Source: Sediminibacillus massiliensis (GTDB lineage Bacteria; Bacillota; Bacilli; Bacillales; Amphibacillaceae). From it: a stretch of DNA of 64,000 bases. Within the stretch, counting starts at the first letter, position 1; each line of letters begins with the position of its first letter. The position numbers and the translations under genes were made by a program. This document shows, piece after piece, positions 17,173 to 25,365 of this stretch. Location of the stretch: assembly GCF_900156915.1 (NCBI RefSeq), contig NZ_LT732535.1, forward strand, positions 2,778,056-2,842,055, read 5' to 3'. A model generated the notes under the pieces. The model did no database searches and had not been told where the DNA came from. It saw nothing but the letters and a program-made list of their open reading frames with translations.

Positions 17173-17707
17173 CGATATTCAATTTTTAAAAGAATTGCAG
17201 AAAGAATTAAAAACGCAGGATCGCGACAGCCAAGCTGAACCAAGATTTTGGACAGTCGGAGATTATAGATGGGTAGGTACATGGGATGATTCAGCAGCAG
17301 AAAGATATTCAGTTTATATACCTAATGATGGAGAAGATTGGGAGCTAGAGGAATACCTGAAAGACAAAGAAGAACAACTTGAAGAAGAATTTAATGAAGA
17401 AGCTCAGGAAGGGTTTGCTAATATAGGATGCGAATTAAGCGCTCTTGATTGGATAAAGGAATATGTTGATGACGGTGCATATTTAGTCCCAGAAGTAAAA
17501 GAACATTATGTAATACCTAATACTATGTTTTTAACGAAAGAGGAAGCAAAACAACATATCCGGTTGAATCATTATCACTATACAAAAGAAGTCCACACAT
17601 ATGCAATGACAGCTTGGAGGGCACCAAAGATGGAACGGCTTATGAAAATTTTAGAAACATTTGATTGGGATGAGGTTCACTCAGAAAAAGAACTACCTTT
17701 GCTTTAA
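17165..17707 (+). CDS. Conserved hypothetical phage protein, 180 aa
   Basis: GTG start with GGGGAGAG upstream. Acidic, with a C-terminal stretch MFLTKEEAKQHIRLNHYHYT ending in AWRAPKMERLMKIL, which I recall from many phages of Firmicutes. Role unknown. Confidence 0.72.
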   Translation: MNNDIQFLKELQKELKTQDRDSQAEPRFWTVGDYRWVGTWDDSAAERYSVYIPNDGEDWELEEYLKDKEEQLEEEFNEEAQEGFANIGCELSALDWIKEYVDDGAYLVPEVKEHYVIPNTMFLTKEEAKQHIRLNHYHYTKEVHTYAMTAWRAPKMERLMKILETFDWDEVHSEKELPLL

Positions 17708-17718
17708 GGAGGAAGCCA

Positions 17719-17988
17719 ATGCAAAACCTAAATCAACTAGCACTACATCAAATAGTCGCCTTGCACCAAAAACATCCAGAACATCGAGCAAAGCTTGAAA
17801 GAGAATGGCTGGGACGTTGCGGTCTTCCCTATCCATATCGGCTTAATGCTCAAAACATTCTGATGAACGACGAACTGGACAGGCCGGCTTACAATCCGCC
17901 CCAGGAGGTGCAGGAAAGAGCAGCAATCATGAAGCTGCAGCAGGAATTGCGAGAGCAAGGACAGACGGAAATATTTGATTATATTTAG
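17719..17988 (+). CDS. Hypothetical phage protein, 89 aa
   Basis: Ribosome site AAGGAGG 8 nt before the ATG. Begins MQNLNQLALHQIVALHQKHP. No known domain. Early operon. Confidence 0.65.
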   Translation: MQNLNQLALHQIVALHQKHPEHRAKLEREWLGRCGLPYPYRLNAQNILMNDELDRPAYNPPQEVQERAAIMKLQQELREQGQTEIFDYI

Positions 17989-17999
17989 GAGGTAGAAGG

Positions 18000-18431
18000 A
18001 TGCGTGAATGGCTTACAACAGGTGAAATGATAGATCGGTTGAAGGTGGGCGAGCGCGCGGAGTTAGAATCAGCAAAATGCATACCGAGCAACTATGGACC
18101 AAGTTATAAACACGTAATCAAGAAAGAAGATGGAGACATTCGGTGGTGCAAAAATGATGGGAGTCTACCAAGTCCCTCTCCGTTACAAATATTTGGACAT
18201 GTACTTACGTGGAAATGGCGCATACTACCAAACTATGTGTCTTTTGAAGAAGCAGTGAGGGCTTTGAAGGATGGGAAAAGGGTTGCGCTTTGGAATGAAC
18301 GTACCAATGAATTCTTAACTTCTTTTAACAAAAGCATTTCCATCCAGTTCTTAGAGGGAACGGGTTTATCATTTGATAAATGGATTAACGGCAAATGGAC
18401 GATAGAGGAGGCAGACAATGAACTGGGATAA
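18000..18431 (+). CDS. Hypothetical phage protein of two-part type, 143 aa
   Basis: The N-terminal part (LTTGEMIDRLKVGERAE) ends WKWRILPNYVS. The C-terminal domain SFEEAVRALKDGKRVALW ... KWTIEE is a short domain seen in many Bacillus phage proteins, distantly like DUF2829. No function known; some DUF2829 proteins are anti-defence factors (Tad2), but the match here is too loose to claim that. Overlaps the dUTPase gene by 14 bp. Confidence 0.68.
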   Translation: MREWLTTGEMIDRLKVGERAELESAKCIPSNYGPSYKHVIKKEDGDIRWCKNDGSLPSPSPLQIFGHVLTWKWRILPNYVSFEEAVRALKDGKRVALWNERTNEFLTSFNKSISIQFLEGTGLSFDKWINGKWTIEEADNELG

Positions 18432-18918
18432 GTTATTCGAGATACAGGGAGGCTTGGACTTCCACATAACTAAAGAAAAAGGGCTGCAAGGGCAGGATTT
18501 ATTGCCACAGAAAATCCTTGCTCTACAGGTTGAGCTTGGGGAGCTGGCGCAAGAAGTTCAGGATGCATGGAAGTTTTGGAAGTTAGGATTCAAACGGAAT
18601 GGAAAAAAGGTGCTAGAAGAGTACGTGGACTGCCTGCACTTTATCTTAAGTATCGGATTGGATTTAAAGCTGACTGATATTGATATATTGACAAGAAACA
18701 GACTAATATCCAGCAATGTTACAGAGGTTTTATCAGACTTAATTATGGGTGTAAGCACTTTGAAATATGAAGAAGCTGACAAGAAACATAATTACGGAAG
18801 TGTCCTTCATGGATTTAATCATTTAGGAGAGTTATTAGGATTTACGGCTGAACAAATCGAAGCTGCATACCTGGAGAAAAACAAAATCAACCATGATCGG
18901 CAAGTAAACGGCTATTAG
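18418..18918 (+). CDS. All-alpha dUTP diphosphatase (MazG-like)
   Basis: Removes dUTP, giving dUMP and limiting uracil in phage DNA. 166 residues. The metal motif ALQVELGELAQEVQ (about 41-54), FWK, and EYVDCLHFILSIGLDL (second EXXD) are those of the dimeric dUTPase/MazG fold. AGAGGAGGCAGACA is the ribosome site. Confidence 0.87.
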   Translation: MNWDKLFEIQGGLDFHITKEKGLQGQDLLPQKILALQVELGELAQEVQDAWKFWKLGFKRNGKKVLEEYVDCLHFILSIGLDLKLTDIDILTRNRLISSNVTEVLSDLIMGVSTLKYEEADKKHNYGSVLHGFNHLGELLGFTAEQIEAAYLEKNKINHDRQVNGY

Positions 18919-18929
18919 GAGGTCCAAAA

Positions 18930-19055
18930 GTGAACCCAAATTTAGACGAAGAAAGGACGAAGGCCGCGACAGTTAGCAATTTGATTACGAATGTCTTAAT
19001 TGGTTTTGGACTATTAGCAACGTTAGGAGGAGTGATTCAATTATGGATTTGGTAG
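18930..19055 (+). CDS. Small membrane protein, 41 aa
   Basis: GTG start after TTAGGAGGTCCAAAA. Hydrophilic MNPNLDEERTKAA then a transmembrane segment NVLIGFGLLATLGGVIQLWI. Overlaps the next gene by 13 bp. Confidence 0.6.
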   Translation: MNPNLDEERTKAATVSNLITNVLIGFGLLATLGGVIQLWIW

Positions 19056-19228
19056 AAAAGCAGAAAGCTAGAGCAGTGCAGGAACGGAAAACAAAGCTTA
19101 TCACGGAGCTTTATCTGATGGATGTAGATAAAACAAGAGATGGCCGGAAACTGGAGGATGTCAGCCTGTTTACCTTGGAACATGAGTACATTAATGCAAA
19201 ATGTCGTCTTGGGAGAGAGTTAGCATGA
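19043..19228 (+). CDS. FbpA-like small protein (Fur-regulated basic protein family)
   Basis: 61 residues; KLITELYLMDVDKTRDGRKL followed by LFTLEHEYINAKCR resembles the short FbpA family of B. subtilis, where FbpA is made under iron limitation. No Fur box is seen here, and the gene is inside the early phage operon. Tentative family assignment. Confidence 0.55.
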   Translation: MDLVEKQKARAVQERKTKLITELYLMDVDKTRDGRKLEDVSLFTLEHEYINAKCRLGRELA

Positions 19229-19653
19229 TTCAGTTCACTGTCTTAGGCGAGGCAGTTGCCCAGGGCAGACCAAGGGCCGGAAAAAACCGAAAAGGAAAAA
19301 CAGTTGTCTATGATCCGGGCAAGTCAAAGGATTATAAACAGTACGTCCGATTGGTCGCCCAGCAACACGCTCCCAAAATGCCAATAGAGGGGCCTGTAGT
19401 TGTCTTTATTAAAGTGTACAAGCCATTGCTCTCGAATATGTCTAAAAAACGCAGAGAAGAAGCCGAGGCAGGATTATACAGGCCGATTACCAAGCCGGAT
19501 GTCGATAACTACGGGAAAGCTGTTGCAGATGCGCTGAATCAAATCATCTGGAAGGATGACAGCCAGATCGTTGAAATGAGAGTTTCCAAGTTTTACAGCG
19601 AAAAGCCAAGGATCGAGGTAAGGGTGGAAGTCTTAGAGGAAATGGGGGCTTAG
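19225..19653 (+). CDS. RusA-family Holliday junction resolvase
   Basis: Resolves branched recombination and replication intermediates before packaging. 142 residues from ATG 19225; begins MIQFTVLGEAVAQGRPRAGK; acidic residues in TKPDVDNYGKAVADAL and WKDDSQIV are the catalytic set. Overlaps the previous gene by 4 bp. Confidence 0.9.
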   Translation: MIQFTVLGEAVAQGRPRAGKNRKGKTVVYDPGKSKDYKQYVRLVAQQHAPKMPIEGPVVVFIKVYKPLLSNMSKKRREEAEAGLYRPITKPDVDNYGKAVADALNQIIWKDDSQIVEMRVSKFYSEKPRIEVRVEVLEEMGA

Positions 19654-19654
19654 G

Positions 19655-19834
19655 ATGAAATGTCCTGTTTGTGGCGAAAAAGCTAAAGTTCTAGAGGTAA
19701 GAAGAAAAATCAAAGTAATTAAAAGATGGCGCAGATATGAATACTCAGAATGTCTTACCCGATTTAGTACCCAGGAGACCATCATAGAAGAAAGTCTCCC
19801 GGATTATGTCCGGAAAAAAGCTAGGAGGCATTAA
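19655..19834 (+). CDS. Small NrdR-like zinc-ribbon protein, 59 aa
   Basis: CPVCGEKAKVLEVRRK ... YSECLTRFST has the layout of an NrdR zinc ribbon but with only three cysteines. Highly basic. Starts 1 bp after rusA. Converges with the minus-strand gene, overlapping its end by 4 bp. Confidence 0.6.
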   Translation: MKCPVCGEKAKVLEVRRKIKVIKRWRRYEYSECLTRFSTQETIIEESLPDYVRKKARRH

Positions 19835-20226
19835 TGCATAGCCCAAGGTCGCCCTGAAGGTGTTACTTCAACGGCCAAGGACCCATACAGATAATCGCTC
19901 ATCATGTCTTTGGTTAAGTTTCGAAGGTCATCTGCAGCAATCCAAATAACGCCGGAATCACTTTTGGAGTACCACTTGTATTGCACCATTTCATTCTCTT
20001 TGCCTATGTATTTGACGCGCAAGTGATACTTCTTGATAATCTCCAGCTTAATGGAATTCAAATCCTGCTGGACGGAATCAATCACGGTGTCTAGTTTGTC
20101 CAGGTACACCGGATATGCTGCAGACGAACTGAAATTCTCGAACTGCTTCCGATCGCGTTTAAAGATTTTGAGGGCATACGGAAGGATGATATAGCTGTAG
20201 ATCGTTTTCTCAATTTCTGGATTCAT
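19831..20226 (-). CDS. Orphan phage gene with LexA box, 131 aa
   Basis: The second lone minus-strand gene inside the rightward early operon. Begins MNPEIEKTIYSYIILPYALK; a mixed helix/strand soluble protein without a recognised domain. GGCGGTG serves as ribosome site. A LexA-type box lies 33 bp upstream, so it is probably induced by DNA damage independently of the lytic operon. Function unknown. Confidence 0.75.
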   Translation of the reverse strand: MNPEIEKTIYSYIILPYALKIFKRDRKQFENFSSSAAYPVYLDKLDTVIDSVQQDLNSIKLEIIKKYHLRVKYIGKENEMVQYKWYSKSDSGVIWIAADDLRNLTKDMMSDYLYGSLAVEVTPSGRPWAMH

Positions 20227-20258
20227 GGGTACACCGCCTTTTTTATATTAGTTTATCA

Positions 20259-20272
20259 CGAACATTTGTTCT
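20259..20272 (-). promoter_or_regulatory. LexA (SOS) box between divergent phage genes
   Basis: Minus strand AGAACAAATGTTCG, 13 of 14 positions of CGAACRNRYGTTCG. It lies 33 bp before the 131-aa minus-strand gene and 52 bp before the plus-strand gene at 20324. Which gene it serves is not certain. Confidence 0.7.
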
Positions 20273-20323
20273 TATAAATGGTAATTTATAGTTGACTGAA
20301 AAGCGAAGTGAGAAGGTGATTAA

Positions 20324-20485
20324 ATGGAGTATAAAATAACTTGCTTAATGTGCGAAGGATATGGAATAGACCGTGACATACCCGAATCAGAATGCCTTAG
20401 TTGTTTAGGTGATGGGTATATCGAAGTTTCCAAGGCAGAGTTTGACGAATACAACAAAAGCATTAGAAGGGAGAATGAATTATGA
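20324..20485 (+). CDS. Small zinc-ribbon protein, 53 aa
   Basis: CLMCEGYG and CLSCLGDG form two DnaJ-like knuckles; acidic C-terminus. GAGAAGGTG precedes the ATG. Overlaps the next gene (TTATGA). Confidence 0.6.
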   Translation: MEYKITCLMCEGYGIDRDIPESECLSCLGDGYIEVSKAEFDEYNKSIRRENEL

Positions 20486-20619
20486 GATGTAAAAAGTGCG
20501 GTGAAAAAATGGTTTATTCAAACGAGTATTTAGTTATGTCAGATGGTGTAGAAGTTGGTCTGATGAAATGTAAACAATGCGATAATGAACAAACTATAAA
20601 AGAGAAACAAGAAAGATAG
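20482..20619 (+). CDS. Small zinc-ribbon protein, 45 aa
   Basis: CKKCGEKM and CKQCDNE, a minimal zinc ribbon. Coupled to the preceding gene. Function unknown. Confidence 0.55.
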   Translation: MRCKKCGEKMVYSNEYLVMSDGVEVGLMKCKQCDNEQTIKEKQER

Positions 20620-20655
20620 CTTCGCAGTCGACGAAATTACGAAGGAGTGAAAACA

Positions 20656-20808
20656 ATGACTGATCAAGAAAAGCTTTCCAAGGCAATTGGGTTGGTGGAA
20701 GGCTCTGATTTTGAGGACAAGATTCTCGGGGAAAACCGGAAGATTTTAATTGAAACGCTGCATTATGCCAGGAAGCTTGAAAGACAAGTGATGGAGGGGA
20801 AGAGATGA
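20656..20808 (+). CDS. Hypothetical phage protein, 50 aa
   Basis: GAAGGAGTG before the ATG; helical MTDQEKLSKAIGLVEGSDFE. Overlaps the next gene by 4 bp. Confidence 0.55.
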   Translation: MTDQEKLSKAIGLVEGSDFEDKILGENRKILIETLHYARKLERQVMEGKR

Positions 20809-21155
20809 ACAAAATACCTGTTATCGCATTTAAAAACAAATCGAAGGATGAACGTTATTTAGCTGCTTCTATGGATGTGGGAGATTGGAGCGATGAAGAG
20901 TTAGATGTATCCATAAATGAAATAGAAAACGCCATGATGATCTGGAGAGAGGATTTATCAAAACCGGATGAACAAGATGTTGATAATTTGATAACCCTAT
21001 CAGAAGCTCACAAGAAGTTCCTGAAAGATAAATTTGGAGATGATGCGTATGTGTCCTTCGACGTAAAAGCCTGGCTTGAGATTTACGAACCAATAAACTT
21101 GGATATTACAAGTGAGCAATTTGAACACGCATTTGATTTAGCATCTGAAGAATAA
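20805..21155 (+). CDS. Hypothetical acidic phage protein, 116 aa
   Basis: Begins MNKIPVIAFKNKSKDERYLA; acidic and mixed in predicted structure, no known domain. ATGA overlap with the gene before. A hairpin follows its stop. Confidence 0.62.
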   Translation: MNKIPVIAFKNKSKDERYLAASMDVGDWSDEELDVSINEIENAMMIWREDLSKPDEQDVDNLITLSEAHKKFLKDKFGDDAYVSFDVKAWLEIYEPINLDITSEQFEHAFDLASEE

Positions 21156-21156
21156 C

Positions 21157-21182
21157 AAAAAGCCGAGCGGGCGCCCGACTTT
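21157..21182 (+). terminator. Hairpin after the 116-aa gene, possible terminator
   Basis: AAAGCCGAGC and GCCCGACTTT pair 8 of 10 around GGGC. The T run is short, so termination would be weak; it may act as an attenuator. Confidence 0.4.
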
Positions 21183-21226
21183 AGCCTGAATAACTAAAGT
21201 ATAGCATAAACAAGGGGGCGCCTGAT

Positions 21227-21406
21227 ATGAAAATGGATGTAGAGAAGAAGACGGCTGAGATCAACCTTAAGGAAAACGCGGTGTATCGAGTAAAAGACGG
21301 GCAACTAGATCGAGTGGATGTCCCTGGTGAAGGGTTTGGAAAGCAAGTGATTCATTGGCAGGATGGCAAGCCGCAACGATATGAGATTAATTATTCGAAG
21401 AGGTAG
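21227..21406 (+). CDS. XtrA-like small phage protein (tentative)
   Basis: 59 residues, MKMDVEKKTAEINLKENAVY and GFGKQVIHWQDGKPQRYEI. Similar in size, pattern and position to PBSX XtrA, which lies before the late regulator Xpf. Function unknown. CAAGGGGGCGCCTGAT is the ribosome site. Confidence 0.6.
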   Translation: MKMDVEKKTAEINLKENAVYRVKDGQLDRVDVPGEGFGKQVIHWQDGKPQRYEINYSKR

Positions 21407-21445
21407 GGATAGACCAATTTATTGAAGAGGGAAAGGGGAAAATAA

Positions 21446-21844
21446 ATGGAAATATCGGTTAACGAACAAACTCAAAAGTTCTATTTAGCACTCGATGAAT
21501 GGTTGCCTGTTACTGGTCATGAAATCAAAGTGGGAAAGTATCATTTCTGCGCTATCCCATTAAATAGCGGTATAAATGTATCTGAGGCAACATCCGGAGC
21601 AAGAGTAATGACAATACCGATGAATTTAGAAGTGATGACGGCTACCGAATCAAAAGAAGATACCATGAAATTTTTGTATAAAGTTGGTGAATTCATAAAT
21701 CGAGTTATAAGTAAAAGGAATAACTTTGAAAAAGAACTGCAGGATATGAGAAAGCAAGCTTTCGAAAAATTAGGGGAAATGCCTCCCATTGAAGATGTAA
21801 TTACCGATTGGATATTCGAAGATGAAAGTGACTTTATAAATTAA
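21446..21844 (+). CDS. Hypothetical phage protein, 132 aa
   Basis: Begins MEISVNEQTQKFYLALDEWL, with a helical second half. No recognised domain. GAAAGGGGAAAATAA is a fair ribosome site. Followed by a strong terminator, so it ends an early transcript. Confidence 0.65.
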   Translation: MEISVNEQTQKFYLALDEWLPVTGHEIKVGKYHFCAIPLNSGINVSEATSGARVMTIPMNLEVMTATESKEDTMKFLYKVGEFINRVISKRNNFEKELQDMRKQAFEKLGEMPPIEDVITDWIFEDESDFIN

Positions 21845-21892
21845 ACACATACTAGGAGAAAATGAAAATTAAATAAGTCTATCGGAAAAACC

Positions 21893-21950
21893 GAGGACAC
21901 TGATTAAGTTAGCTGATTGCAGCTGCTTAGTTGGTGTCCTCTTTTATTTT
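21893..21950 (+). terminator. Strong terminator before the late-regulator genes
   Basis: GAGGACAC (21893-21900) pairs with GTGTCCTC (21934-21941), with a further inner stem, then TTTTATTTT. It separates the early operon from the Xpf-like gene. Confidence 0.82.
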
Positions 21951-21968
21951 ATCGAGGGGGTCGATGAA

Positions 21969-22094
21969 GTGTATAAAATGCAGTGGAAAGTAAGTGAATT
22001 TAGGAAAGACAAGGATAAGAAGCCACAAGAGCCAGTGAAAAGAAGCGAATATGCAAAACAATTATTCGAGATTGGAGCTGGTTGGAATGAATAA
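21969..22094 (+). CDS. Hypothetical phage protein, 41 aa
   Basis: GTG start 7 nt after GAGGGGGTC; basic MYKMQWKVSEFRKDKDKKPQ. Overlaps the next gene's start by 8 bp. Analogous small genes precede the late sigma factor in related phages. Confidence 0.55.
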   Translation: MYKMQWKVSEFRKDKDKKPQEPVKRSEYAKQLFEIGAGWNE

Positions 22095-22548
22095 GAAACA
22101 AGTCGAAAATCTCATTTATGAATATCATTGGCGTAAGAAAGAACTGGATCGTATCGAGGTTATTATCTGGGGAAGATATTCAAAGTCACCTTCTTTTGGT
22201 TTAGTCCAGCAAATGGGGGTAGAAGCTTCTTTGCCAAAAGCGAATACGAATATAAAAAGTGCTGCTGAAATTGATGCTATGGAAGCTAGAGAAAAACGAT
22301 TATACAAGCGCTGGTTAGCATATCAAGAGAAAGTACAAGCAATTGAATTAATGGTCGATTACCTTGAAGATGAACAGCAGCAGATTGTATTAGATTGCAT
22401 GATGGAAGGCATGAGCTACCGTTCTATCGCTGATCACTTAAGCCTTAACAGAAATAAAATTAGAGAGTTAAAAGAGGACATGCTGTGCCAATTATGCCAA
22501 AAATGCCACTTCTTGCATGATTTGATTGAAGAAAAATCTGCTGTGTAA
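22087..22548 (+). CDS. Xpf/YqaQ-like late sigma factor
   Basis: 153 residues; the C-terminal sigma-70 region 4 HTH (YLEDEQQQIVLDCMMEGMSY, then RSIADHLSLNRNKIRELKED) and N-terminal helices match the positive-control factor Xpf of PBSX. Expected to switch on the late operon, as its place between early and packaging genes suggests. The protein ends in a Cys-rich CQLCQKCHF. Confidence 0.82.
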   Translation: MNKKQVENLIYEYHWRKKELDRIEVIIWGRYSKSPSFGLVQQMGVEASLPKANTNIKSAAEIDAMEAREKRLYKRWLAYQEKVQAIELMVDYLEDEQQQIVLDCMMEGMSYRSIADHLSLNRNKIRELKEDMLCQLCQKCHFLHDLIEEKSAV

Positions 22549-22620
22549 ACTGGAAGGGAGGACGGCGAGGCAGATTCCCGTCCCGGAATACGAGAAATAC
22601 CCGATAAGGAGGTATGTCTC

Positions 22621-22737
22621 ATGGCCAAAAAAGGCAGAACGAAGCCAGGTCCGGTGAGTAAACAGAATTCTTCTAACACCAGTAAGAAAGACAGCCGTTT
22701 AGAAGGTCGCTCCGGACCAAAGAAGAATAGCAAATAG
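22621..22737 (+). CDS. Small basic protein, 38 aa
   Basis: ATAAGGAGGTATGTCTC gives a strong ribosome site for MAKKGRTKPGPVSKQNSSNT. Highly basic, likely nucleic-acid binding or unstructured. A hairpin follows. Confidence 0.55.
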   Translation: MAKKGRTKPGPVSKQNSSNTSKKDSRLEGRSGPKKNSK

Positions 22738-22739
22738 GA

Positions 22740-22760
22740 GGCACCCTTTCGGGTGTCTTG
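22740..22760 (+). terminator. Probable terminator
   Basis: GCACCC and GGGTGTC with loop TTTC, followed by TTGTCGTTTTG; weak T tract. Confidence 0.55.
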
Positions 22761-22836
22761 TCGTTTTGTGTCGCAAAAAGCCACCCCATAGCAATGATTA
22801 ATTATCGTAAAATAATAATAAAGGGGGTGGTAATAG

Positions 22837-23190
22837 ATGGATAAAGTAGCATTTGAAAATTTTTGTGAACAGCATATTAAAGAACTAGAAAAAAAGCTAG
22901 AGGACATTTATACCATAGAGCGTCCGGAAAATTATCCGAATAAGAGTATTGAAAAAATAAACGTATTGAGTGAATTGCACCAAATCAGAGAGATTGAAGA
23001 TATCTATTCAGTAATTAAAAACAGTGGTGTAAACGAGGGAGAAGTGTACTCTCAATATAGCGAATGGTTGGAAAATGTGCAGCAAAGTGTGGAGTTATTG
23101 CAAACCAAAAAAGAAGAAATAGAAAAAAATAATGCAGCAGATATTAAAAATATCAAATTATTGATTGAAAAATTCAAATCAAAATTATAA
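22837..23190 (+). CDS. Hypothetical coiled-coil phage protein, 117 aa
   Basis: AAAGGGGGTGGTAATAG precedes the ATG. Predicted helical along its length (HIKELEKKLEDIYTIERPEN ... LLQTKKEEIEKNNAADIKNI). Stands alone between two hairpins. No function recognised. Confidence 0.62.
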   Translation: MDKVAFENFCEQHIKELEKKLEDIYTIERPENYPNKSIEKINVLSELHQIREIEDIYSVIKNSGVNEGEVYSQYSEWLENVQQSVELLQTKKEEIEKNNAADIKNIKLLIEKFKSKL

Positions 23191-23273
23191 TTTGGAATAC
23201 TCTTGCGGTTGTCTTAATGTGCAGGAAGGTACTTCCTTTTGTCGAATTTGTTTGATGAGAGGAGGGATACTCA

Positions 23274-23468
23274 GTGGTTCAAACAAAGATACTTAGGGGC
23301 GCTAATAATGCAGCTTTAGAAAATGAATTGAATAAATTCCTGGCAAATTTACCTGAAGATAGACTAATAGATATAAAATTTAATGTTTCTAATACTGCGC
23401 CTGACAGTCAGCCGTATGGCGGAACTATAGATATTTATGCTGCGATGGTAATATACAAAGCAAAATAA
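23274..23468 (+). CDS. Cse60-like small protein
   Basis: 64 residues from GTG with GAGGAGGG upstream. NKFLANLPEDRLIDIKFNVS and the C-terminal ALVIY-type strand AAMVIYKAK are the pattern of the Cse60 family, named for a sigma-E-controlled B. subtilis sporulation gene and common in phages. Function unknown. Confidence 0.65.
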   Translation: MVQTKILRGANNAALENELNKFLANLPEDRLIDIKFNVSNTAPDSQPYGGTIDIYAAMVIYKAK

Positions 23469-23478
23469 CCTTTTATTG

Positions 23479-23507
23479 AAAGCATCCCAACCGGGGTGCT
23501 TTTTCTT
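23479..23507 (+). terminator. Terminator before the packaging genes
   Basis: AAAGCATCCC and GGGGTGCTTT with a short loop, then TTTTCTTT. Confidence 0.8.
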
Positions 23508-23549
23508 TGCGTAAATTTATTAAAACAAGGGGGTAGGGTGATGACATAA

Positions 23550-24095
23550 ATGGCTAAGTTAACTGCAAAACAAGAGTTATTCTGTCAGGAATACATTATA
23601 GACTTGAATGCTACACAGGCAGCCATTAGAGCTGGTTATAGTGAGAAAACAGCTAGGCAGACGGCAGCAAGACTGTTAACAAAAGCTAACATTTCCGCGC
23701 GTGTGAAAGAATTGAAGGATAAGCGCGCTGAGAAATTGGAACTTGATGCTTACTGGGTTCTAAAACGATTGAAAGATATATCGGACAGATCCATGCAAGC
23801 AGAACCTGTTGAAACGTGGGACCCGGCATTAGGTGAAATGGTGCCAACTGGAGAGTATCAATTCGATAGTAACGGAGCCAATAAAGCTACTGAATTAATC
23901 GGCAAGCATATAGGCATGTTCGATCCAAAGCTACAATTGCAATTGAAGTCACTTGAGATTAAGAACAAGAAAGACCAGAAAGAAATTGAGTTCTTGGAGG
24001 AAAGAATCAAGCTTGTTAAAGGTCAAAAGAAAGATACTTCTCTACTCGATGCATTAATTGAAGGACGTAAAGCCTATGAGCAAAACAGGAATTGA
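23550..24095 (+). CDS. Terminase small subunit
   Basis: DNA-recognition subunit of the packaging motor. 181 residues with an N-terminal HTH (LNATQAAIRAGYSEKTARQT, about 20-39), the classic TerS/XtmA start (LTAKQELFCQEYI) and a C-terminal coiled coil. Start overlaps no other gene; the stop overlaps the large subunit by 20 bp. First gene of the late operon. Confidence 0.93.
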   Translation: MAKLTAKQELFCQEYIIDLNATQAAIRAGYSEKTARQTAARLLTKANISARVKELKDKRAEKLELDAYWVLKRLKDISDRSMQAEPVETWDPALGEMVPTGEYQFDSNGANKATELIGKHIGMFDPKLQLQLKSLEIKNKKDQKEIEFLEERIKLVKGQKKDTSLLDALIEGRKAYEQNRN

Positions 24096-25353
24096 GTTTT
24101 CGCAAAAACAACTTGAAACGATTTACAGACCATATGATTACACCATGGACGTGCTGGAAGGAACACCTAGAAGTGGTAAGACGACTGCAGGGCATTTCAG
24201 ATACGCTGATTACCTTACTCTTTCCAGAGATTCAAACCATTTGATTGCCGCATATAACCAGGAGCAAGCATTTAGGCTTTTTATCGATGGTGACGGAACC
24301 GGGTTGATGCATATATTCGGAGATTTGGCTGATATCAAACATGATGAGCATGGAGATCACTTGGAAGTCCATACACCTAATGGAATAAAACGTGTCTATT
24401 ACAAAGGCGGAGCCAAGGCAAACAGTGTCGGCGCGATAACTGGTATGTCGCTAGGGTCTGTTGTTTTTTGTGAGATTAACTTATTGAACATGGGAATGAT
24501 TCAAGAATGCTTTAGACGTACCTTTGCTGCACAGGATAGATATTTTCTTGCAGACTTAAACCCGCCAGCACCTAACCATCCGGTTATTACCGAGGTATTC
24601 GATGTTCAAAACACACGCTGGACGCATTGGACTATTCAGGACAACCCGATAATCAGCGATGAGCGTAAACAGGAAATCTATGAAACGCTGAAAAAGAATC
24701 CATACTTGCTGGATCGTGACTGGTACGGAAAACGAGTAATGCCAGAAGGTGTTATTTATTCCATGTTCAATCCGGCAGTCCACCAGATACCGGCTTTGTT
24801 AGGTAAGCCTTATGAAATGTACTTTGTGGCTGATGGCGGTCAATCAGATGCCACTTCCTGCAGCTGCAACATTGTTACCAGGTATGGAGAAAAATTCAGA
24901 TTGAATCGAGCAGGAAATTATTATCATAGCGGGGCTGAAACAGGCCAAGTAAAAGCTATGAGTACCTATGCCAAGGAAATAAAGGAGTTCATTCAATGGT
25001 GCGTTGATAAATACGAAATGCGCTATACGGATGTGTTTGTGGACCCTGCCTGTAAATCACTTCGCGAAGAATTACACAAAATAGGCGTTGATACAGAAAG
25101 AGCTGATAACAATGCTACTGACGCTAAGAGGCAAGGCGGCGGGATTGAAACAGGTATTGAACGATTCCAGAATTCCATGACCAACGAACAATTCTTCCTG
25201 GTGGAAAACGATAAATATGATCACTACGATTTCATCAAAGAAATTGGTATGTATGTAAGAGATGATAACGGAAACCCCATTGATGATTTTAACCATGCAA
25301 TGGATGAAGCGAGATACGCTAATAATCATTTCTATCGAGAATACGTCCTGTAA
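24076..25353 (+). CDS. Terminase large subunit
   Basis: ATP-driven packaging motor and headful nuclease. 425 residues from ATG 24076. Walker A GTPRSGKT (29-36); the Walker B position reads SVVFCEI (Glu about 133) with Cys where Asp is usual; nuclease acidic residues Asp253 (VADGG), Asp323 (VFVDPAC) and DDFNHAMDEARY near 410. XtmB/SPP1 gp2 family, so pac-type packaging is likely. Confidence 0.95.
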   Translation: MSKTGIEFSQKQLETIYRPYDYTMDVLEGTPRSGKTTAGHFRYADYLTLSRDSNHLIAAYNQEQAFRLFIDGDGTGLMHIFGDLADIKHDEHGDHLEVHTPNGIKRVYYKGGAKANSVGAITGMSLGSVVFCEINLLNMGMIQECFRRTFAAQDRYFLADLNPPAPNHPVITEVFDVQNTRWTHWTIQDNPIISDERKQEIYETLKKNPYLLDRDWYGKRVMPEGVIYSMFNPAVHQIPALLGKPYEMYFVADGGQSDATSCSCNIVTRYGEKFRLNRAGNYYHSGAETGQVKAMSTYAKEIKEFIQWCVDKYEMRYTDVFVDPACKSLREELHKIGVDTERADNNATDAKRQGGGIETGIERFQNSMTNEQFFLVENDKYDHYDFIKEIGMYVRDDNGNPIDDFNHAMDEARYANNHFYREYVL

Positions 25354-25365
25354 GGCGGTGAAACG

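Noticed and set aside
22434..22907. 157-codon minus-strand frame
   Set aside because: Runs across the end of the Xpf-like gene, a small gene and a terminator; no start signal and no domain.
24460..24480. Terminase Walker B reading FCEI taken as a sign of inactivation
   Set aside because: The catalytic Glu and all nuclease acidic residues remain; the Cys substitution alone is not evidence of a defect.
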